Source: Gracilaria gracilis
Taxonomy: Eukaryota > Rhodophyta > Florideophyceae > Gracilariales > Gracilariaceae
Length of the DNA: 64,000 bases
Assembly: GCA_030374805.1 (NCBI GenBank)
Contig: JARGSG010000011.1
Coordinates: 992,001 to 1,056,000 of the forward strand
Reading direction: 5' to 3'
Part shown: positions 59,601 through 64,000 of the stretch, in pieces
Layout: each line of letters starts with the position of its first letter
Position numbering within the stretch: the first letter of the stretch is position 1
Notes under the pieces: model-generated
The model's database searches: none
The model's input: only the letters and a program-made list of their open reading frames with translations
Told to the model about the DNA's origin: nothing
Translations under genes and position numbers: made by a program

Positions 59601-59750
59601 TCCATGTAGTTCTCGGCGCACCAGTCGATGAGTTCAGCAAACCCCGCGTCGCGAGGACGACCCCCCCCCCTCACCCTTTGCAGCATATTCATCTCGCAAT
59701 CGGAAGAAACGGCAGATATTCTTGTGAAAAGAGGGCATTCGCTTCTCCAT
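56671..59750 (-). pseudogene. DNA amino-methyltransferase - SET domain protein, copy B
   Basis: Start MEKRMPSFHKN at 59750 if the leader intron is used, else the ATG at 59780. A helical N-terminal half (about 390 residues), then linker EIVNLVSSDDDDFESPRPSE. Methyltransferase: motif IV DPPF at 58288-58277, VLRPGGHFIIF, EYAIHGVKLGL, motif I DFFSGNFSTGFAC near 57700 and GCEKDEACF. The SET domain follows with EWTAPPGYPPYQ in the linker, GRGVFTTGM, CYLYGTLVYSDL, APFRIADYINDAG and VGEELHVSYGGEYNW, ending at 56671. Breaks are three single-base shifts (in a 10-C run at 59661-59670, near 57820 and near 57610) and no in-frame stop. Expected roles: methylation of DNA adenine or cytosine amino groups and of protein lysine. 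Confidence 0.75.
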
Positions 59751-59772
59751 GTCTTCTTCAAAGACGTTACCA

Positions 59773-59834
59773 CTGTCCATATTCGAGATTAGTGAAGCAA
59801 GAACGACGGGAAAGGCCTTTAAATGGCGACTTAC
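59773..59834 (-). other. Probable leader intron of the methyltransferase gene (copy B)
   Basis: Minus-strand donor GTAAGT at 59834-59829 and acceptor GGACAG ending at 59773; CACTAAT-like branch motif between. The donor side is a mirror copy of the ParB-like gene's intron, within the inverted arms. Confidence 0.45.
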
Positions 59835-60052
59835 GCTGGGCACCCCCGCTTTTGGTAGCTCCTCCCAGCGTACTGCCAGGCTCGCTCTCTCCGTGTTCTT
59901 TCGCTCCTCCGGTACGTGACACGCCCGATTGAATTTCGGCGCCACGCTCTCGAGGATGCTGAAAAAGCGTATGACGAACGAACACGGGCGGGAGAAGATG
60001 ATGCGTGCTAGTCTCGGCCTGTAGTTCCGTAATGGTCGCCAGGTTCGTGTAC

Positions 60053-60120
60053 CCCGCGGACGAAATGTTCGTGTCCGACAGGAATCGATTCCTGGCGGAC
60101 ACGAACATTTCGTCCGCGGG
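60053..60120. repeat. 68-base near-perfect palindrome, copy B centre
   Basis: Arms of 34 bases with one mismatch, no loop, centred on GGAATCGATTCC, outer ends CCCGCGGA / TCCGCGGG, inner TTCGTGTCCG. The arm length equals that of the hairpins in copy A although the sequence differs. Confidence 0.85.
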
Positions 60121-60164
60121 CACCGACCCCAGCTGGCACACGTGGGTACAGTACCGGGGGTGCG

Positions 60165-60240
60165 TGCCCGCTGGCGAAATGTCCGTGTCCGCCAGGAATC
60201 GATTCCTGGCGGACGCGAACAGATCGAACGCTGGCACCCA
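60165..60240. repeat. Second palindrome, copy B centre
   Basis: A perfect 28-base core (60187-60214, GTCCGCCAGGAATC and complement) with looser pairing outward. It shares GGAATCGATTCC and GTGTCCG with the first palindrome about 114 bases away. Confidence 0.75.
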
Positions 60241-60473
60241 GCTCCCGACCTGGGCACCCACCAGTAACACACCCACATTTCGCTTACTCTGTCCACGTGG
60301 AACACGTCCGTTTCTTGTTCATCCTAGCTTTCATAAATTGCATGTTAGCACTAACAGTTACTCAGGAACTCTTTCATATATTACCCAGCGCAATTGATAA
60401 CTGCCATCACGTCGTTCTATCGCATTGGATCCGAATCGCGTAAGGACACAGCGAAGCGATCGTAGCGCCGACC

Positions 60474-60541
60474 TTCAATCGGGCGCGTCATTCAATAGGG
60501 CGCGTCATTCAATCAGGCGCGTCATTCAATCGGTCGCGTCG
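60474..60541 (+). repeat. 17-bp tandem repeat, 4 units
   Basis: Units TTCAATCGGGCGCGTCA, each differing at one or two bases, directly left of the right inverted arm. One similar unit (CGCCCGATTGAA on plus) flanks the left arm at about 59922-59933, so the array expanded on one side only. Confidence 0.8.
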
Positions 60542-60623
60542 CGTACCGGAGGAGCGAAAGAGCACGGAGAGAGCGAGCCTGGCAGTACGCAGGGAGGAGC
60601 TGCCAAAAGTGGGGGTGCCCAGC

Positions 60624-60682
60624 GTAAGTCGCCATTTAAAGGCCTTTCCCGTCGTTCTTGCTTCACTAATCGCTAATCGCAG
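60624..60682 (+). other. Probable leader intron of the ParB-like gene (copy B)
   Basis: Donor GTAAGT after CCCAGC and acceptor ATCGCAG, 59 bases, CACTAATC-type branch motif near the acceptor. It mirrors the intron on the other arm. Confidence 0.5.
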
Positions 60683-60806
60683 AGCGCAGCCTGGTATACT
60701 GAGTGTGCACGAGATAAAGCCCTCCAGCTCTAGGTCAAAACGCCCCGTGAAGCAAACAGCTAACCCTGGGCGCCATCAGGGAGGTTTTAGCTCACTCCAG
60801 GGCGGG

Positions 60807-63004
60807 ATGCGCGTGTCGTTTTTCATGAATATCGAAGGGGAGGGAAGGACGTTGGTTGGGGATGCTGCGTTGCACGGTATTGGAGACAATTTGCGTCGTG
60901 AGCTGCATGGTCAACCATTGGATGCCGGACTACTGGTCATTCACAATGTGATCATAAGTCGCAAAGCTCGGACGTTCTACCCGTATTCCGTGGACACTCT
61001 GAATCTCCCGGAGTATATTCAGGATATCAAGGGCACTGCCATATGGAACGAGGCTATGTTGGAACCTGTTCCTCGTACTACGCCATCTGGAAAGCGTACC
61101 ACGAGCAGTCAGACGGAGCCAATTGGGACAAACTCCCGAGCACGGTCTTCTTCAGCACGGCTTAAAAACGTAACGGGTTCACGTGGTAGAGGGTCGGAAA
61201 CGAACGCCTTGAGTGCACAGGAGAGCACTGCGAGTAACTCTGGACGCCTCCAGTCACGAAGAGCATCTCCAGATGCAGCCTCGACTCCTGCCACACCCCC
61301 ACTTCCTCCTCAGACAGCAGTACAGAGTACTGAAGCTGAAGAAGATTATGACTTTCTCCTTATTTTAGAGCGTCGAGGGGGGGTGTACAAGTGGTAGGAG
61401 ATGATATTCGTGAAATATCCGCATCTATGGCCGCTTCTCACGTCAGCGACCTCTCTCGTTCTAGAAGGAGAGAGTTCAGGCGTATAGCGAAGACGATCCC
61501 CAAAGTGGATATTGGCGATTATCAAATGAGGTCTGTGACGGTGGACATTGACCTTGTGGAGAGGCCCCCTAATCAACTTCGTGGGGTGAGTCAGTTTCAA
61601 GTGGACAATCTTGTCAAGAACATGAAACGTCGAGGGATCTTGCAGTCCATGGGGACACCGGTTGTTGTTCTGCAGGAGGGAATTAACTCTAACCCTGAAG
61701 AGCTCATCTCCCAGGGTCGACTAAGCGCTAAATGCTACATAGTGGATGGGATGCATCGTCTGCTGGCTTTGAAAACACTAACGGCAGGGTCAGGTGCTAG
61801 ATGGAACACTGAAGCAAGGGGCTGGAGTTGTAGTTTGTACCTTGGGAGAGATGAAAAATTCATAGGCCTGGAAGAAGTTCTATGTCTTGGCTCCGTCTTG
61901 AATGAATCCACCGGCACTATGCTCAAAATGAGATTTGCGGATAAGATCCATTCCATTGCCAGTGTGGTGAAGTATCTCACAGAGGGCGTGGAATGTGTGA
62001 ATTCGGCAAATGTGGATCCTGTTGAACTTGTGCAAGTTCTGAAGGAGAGCCAAGTGCTTGGGGACGTGCAAGACCGTCAATACGACAGGTATGCCAAGGT
62101 AGCTCTACAGTTGATGAGCCGAGAAGGAATGTTAGAACGCTTTGAGCAGATCTGTGAAACACAGAATAACATAGCTCTAACTCATCTTTCCTACGACGCA
62201 CTCTTCGACTTAGATGCTGAGGAATTTTCCTTCATACTTGAATGCCTGAAGAGATTTCTCTCGAAGCCGAAAGCAAGTAACAGGCAATGGAGAAGCTTTG
62301 AAGAGGTTCGAACTTTCTTTTATGATAGAGCCGTTGCTATCTTTCAGGCTGCCAGAGAGGTTCGGAATGAGGTGGATGAAGCCGTGAGCATGGATGACTT
62401 TCTGAACACAAATACCAACATATCTGAAGCGTCTACCCAAAATGTTCAACACAATGAGAATATGGGAACGATATCCATGTTCATCGTAGGCCAGGCTGTG
62501 AAGTTCACCGTACTTCCTCGTGTCACGCGCAGACCAGCATCTCTACAAAACGCAAGAACATCGGTACGTTCCGATTTTCGCAAGATGCTGGGTCTCATGA
62601 ATGCTCGTGCGAAGTTAAAGAGGTCGGTTAGAAGCACTGGACAGCCATATACCACGAGTTCGGTTAAAAGAACTGCAGGGCCGGCTAGCAGTGATTCAGT
62701 TGGCGGAAGCGCAGGTGGTGAACACGATGTCATTATGCGGACGAGCCGCCGCAAGAGAGCCGAAGTAAACTACGAGGAACTCGAGAAGGGTAACGCAGTT
62801 GATGGAGTGGAGGTGAGCGCAGATGAGGGGGGTGAGGTACGTCCTAGTAAGAGGCCGAGGGCTACGTTCACGAAATCCATGACCAATGACCTGAAGAAGA
62901 TGGATGCTACAGCACTGCTTAGGGAGCTAAACACCCGCGTGTTCAGTGAGAAGTCCATGAAAGTGCAGATTGTATCCATGGACGATGAGGTTGGAGGAAA
63001 TTAA
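60807..63004 (+). pseudogene. ParB/sulfiredoxin-like protein, copy B
   Basis: First ATG after the leader intron is 60807 (MRVSFFMNIEGEGRT). The N-terminal domain matches copy A, then a Ser/Arg/Thr-rich linker. A run of 7 G at 61377-61383 marks a frame change, after which 61391-63004 is open: VTVDIDLVERP, GVSQFQVDNLVKNMKRRGIL, YIVDGMHRLLALKTL (ParB-like DG-x-HR motif), LCLGSVLNESTGTMLKMRFADK, helices, then a basic tail with two patches (SRRKRAEVNYEELEKG; PSKRPRATFTKSMTNDLKKM) suggesting nuclear DNA binding. It runs towards the oxygenase, 36 bases downstream in the same frame. The DNA-site role is inference from the ParB fold. Confidence 0.65.
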
Positions 63005-63040
63005 GCATTCGTGGACGACGCCTAACTACTGGCTGTCACG

Positions 63041-64000
63041 ATGCCAGCGAATCGGGTCATAGAAGGAGATGGACCGGGTGCAGATGTTGGTGGGGAAGGT
63101 GGCTTTGATGATAAGGTGCCTGAAGTTGCACCTCAATCTGAAGAGCTGGGTCTCAATCGAGGAGATGCATATACTGGAGAAGGATTTCCATCGTGGGGCT
63201 CATTCGTCATGCTTCGTCCAAGCGAATGGAAGGGTAGGAACTTCATTGAGCACAAGGAGCCATGGCTTAGGAGCATCTATCTCCCGGAGATACACAGGGC
63301 TGAGTTGCTCAGTGTATCTGACCTTCGCGATGTGCACCATCTTGTATTCTGGCACGCAGCAAGGGCGGAGCATCAGATGCAGGCGGTGAAGTATGGGTTG
63401 AAGTACCCAGAAAACCGACCACAGGACATGAGCGACGAAGAAGCTCTATGGGCTGCGGCCAAGGAGCATGATGCGTTCAGCCATATGTTCTTCACTCGAA
63501 TGGGGAGCAACCTCCGTCATGAAGGATACTATATCCTGGATGGTTTTGCGAAGGACGACAATGTCCCGGTGTTGGATGGGTTGTACGAGAAGGAAGCGTG
63601 TGGTGATGTGCCGAAAGGCTCATGGACTTCTTTCAGAGCGAATATACCGCAATGCCAGATATGCGAAAAGGCGAGGGAAAACGGTCTTACGTCTCGATCA
63701 TCAACGAAGACAATGTTCCGCTAGAAGGAAGGAAATGTCCGTTTGAAGGCAGAGTGATGTCCACTCGCTGGGGAACGGTGAACAAGATGGAAGAGAATCA
63801 GGATTTGTGGTGGGTGGTAAGAAAACGGGCTTTACTTGATGTTCGAATGGGAACGATAGCGGCTGCGTTGGGAATTTGGGACAATGAGAAGGAAGTTGTG
63901 AAGAAGATGTTCACACCCAAGACTGGAGGTCGTGTTCTTGGAACGACAAGGAAGTGTGGGAGATAGACGTTACATACAGACTTTAGTGGTCTAGTGACGG
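63041..64000 (+). pseudogene. Probable 2-oxoglutarate/Fe(II) oxygenase, copy B (partial at window edge)
   Basis: ATG at 63041, same frame as the ParB-like gene. The first 190 residues (GFPSWGSFVMLRPSEWKGRN; LVFWHAARAEHQMQAVKYGL; FFTRMGSNLRHEGYYILDGF) have no counterpart left in copy A. The opening YYILDGF resembles the start of prolyl-hydroxylase/phytanoyl-type oxygenase folds. After a shift near 63625 the part shared with copy A follows: VRKRALLDVRMGTIAAALG, FTPKTGGRVLG, then TAG at 63964 where copy A has CAG (Gln), then LHTDFSGL with the HxD pair. The distal His lies outside the window. Confidence 0.5.

Larger units (their letters stand above)
59787..60671. promoter_or_regulatory. Mirrored divergent promoter region of copy B
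   Basis: Two inverted arms, 59787-59916 and 60542-60671, each 130 bases, differ at only about 4 positions. Each arm carries what looks like the promoter/leader, the same donor GTAAGT and a TTTAAA word, so the methyltransferase-SET gene and the ParB-like gene start from near-identical 5' regions. Between the arms are the palindromes at 60053 and 60187 and a 17-bp tandem repeat. Confidence 0.75.
49524..64000 (+). mobile_element. Copy B of the large Plavaka/KDZ-type transposon, runs off the window
   Basis: Order: subterminal array, transposase (+), X (-), SET and methyltransferase (-), mirrored palindromic centre, ParB-like (+), oxygenase (+, cut by the window edge). The left border at 49524 lies inside an array unit and abuts copy A head to head. 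Overall about 14.5 kb is visible. Most genes carry only a few breaks, mainly single-base shifts, so it is younger than copy A. Confidence 0.8.

Noticed and set aside
59787-60671. The 130-base inverted arms as terminal inverted repeats of a small inserted element
   Set aside because: The arms are at the starts of two divergent genes and carry their leader donors, which fits mirrored promoters better; no target-site duplication was seen.
56671-63004. Bacterial contamination, because of ParB-like and amino-methyltransferase domains
   Set aside because: The genes are linked with a KDZ-type transposase, a SET domain and GT-AG introns, and are repeated in copy A.
17440-64000. LTR retrotransposon or Polinton identity for the large elements
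   Set aside because: No long terminal repeats, reverse transcriptase, integrase, protein-primed polymerase or capsid gene was seen; the transposase pattern is Plavaka/KDZ.

Overview
The window looks like nuclear DNA of a eukaryotic alga, most likely a red alga of the Chondrus type. The clues are compact genes with at most one short GT-AG intron, wide gene-poor stretches between them, a CCCTAAA-type interstitial telomere motif, and a bacterial-style fused proline dehydrogenase/P5C dehydrogenase read with a 102-base intron. The species call is inference; the eukaryotic call is firm. No rRNA or tRNA gene was recognised.

The left part (1-17.4 kb) is host-like sequence. It holds the C-terminal end of a single-pass membrane protein, a short-chain dehydrogenase/reductase, the PutA-type proline catabolic enzyme, a broken Myb/SANT-like gene, and a long broken minus-strand coding block at 11.5-16.6 kb that I could not assign and suspect is an old RNA-virus-derived copy.

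The rest is dominated by one family of very large DNA transposons with a transposase of the Plavaka/KDZ (Kyakuja-Dileera-Zisupton) class. Three copies are present. C (about 17.4-25.0 kb) is cut off. A (about 35.2-49.5 kb, reverse orientation) and B (49.5 kb to beyond the window) abut with their transposase ends together. Read in the same direction, A and B have the same layout: subterminal region, transposase (forward), an unknown protein 'X' (reverse), a DNA amino-methyltransferase joined to a SET domain (reverse), a palindrome-rich divergent centre, then a ParB/sulfiredoxin-like protein followed in the same frame by a probable double-stranded beta-helix 2-oxoglutarate/Fe(II) oxygenase (forward). 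The reading frames are decayed, but homologous order, spacing and motifs survive in two well-diverged copies, so this is a real ancestral cargo. The inferred theme is an element carrying its own chromatin and DNA modification kit: DNA methyl writer, histone-type methyl writer, oxygenase, and a ParB-like DNA-site protein beside long palindromes.

Between C and A lie a 4 x 134-bp tandem array built around a hairpin, dispersed copies of the same hairpin, an inverted pair of related coiled-coil genes (26.9 and 33.6 kb), the telomere-like tract near 30.9-31.0 kb, an unidentified broken gene at 31.5-32.4 kb, and a ketopantoate-reductase-like gene with a single premature stop at 34.1-35.0 kb.
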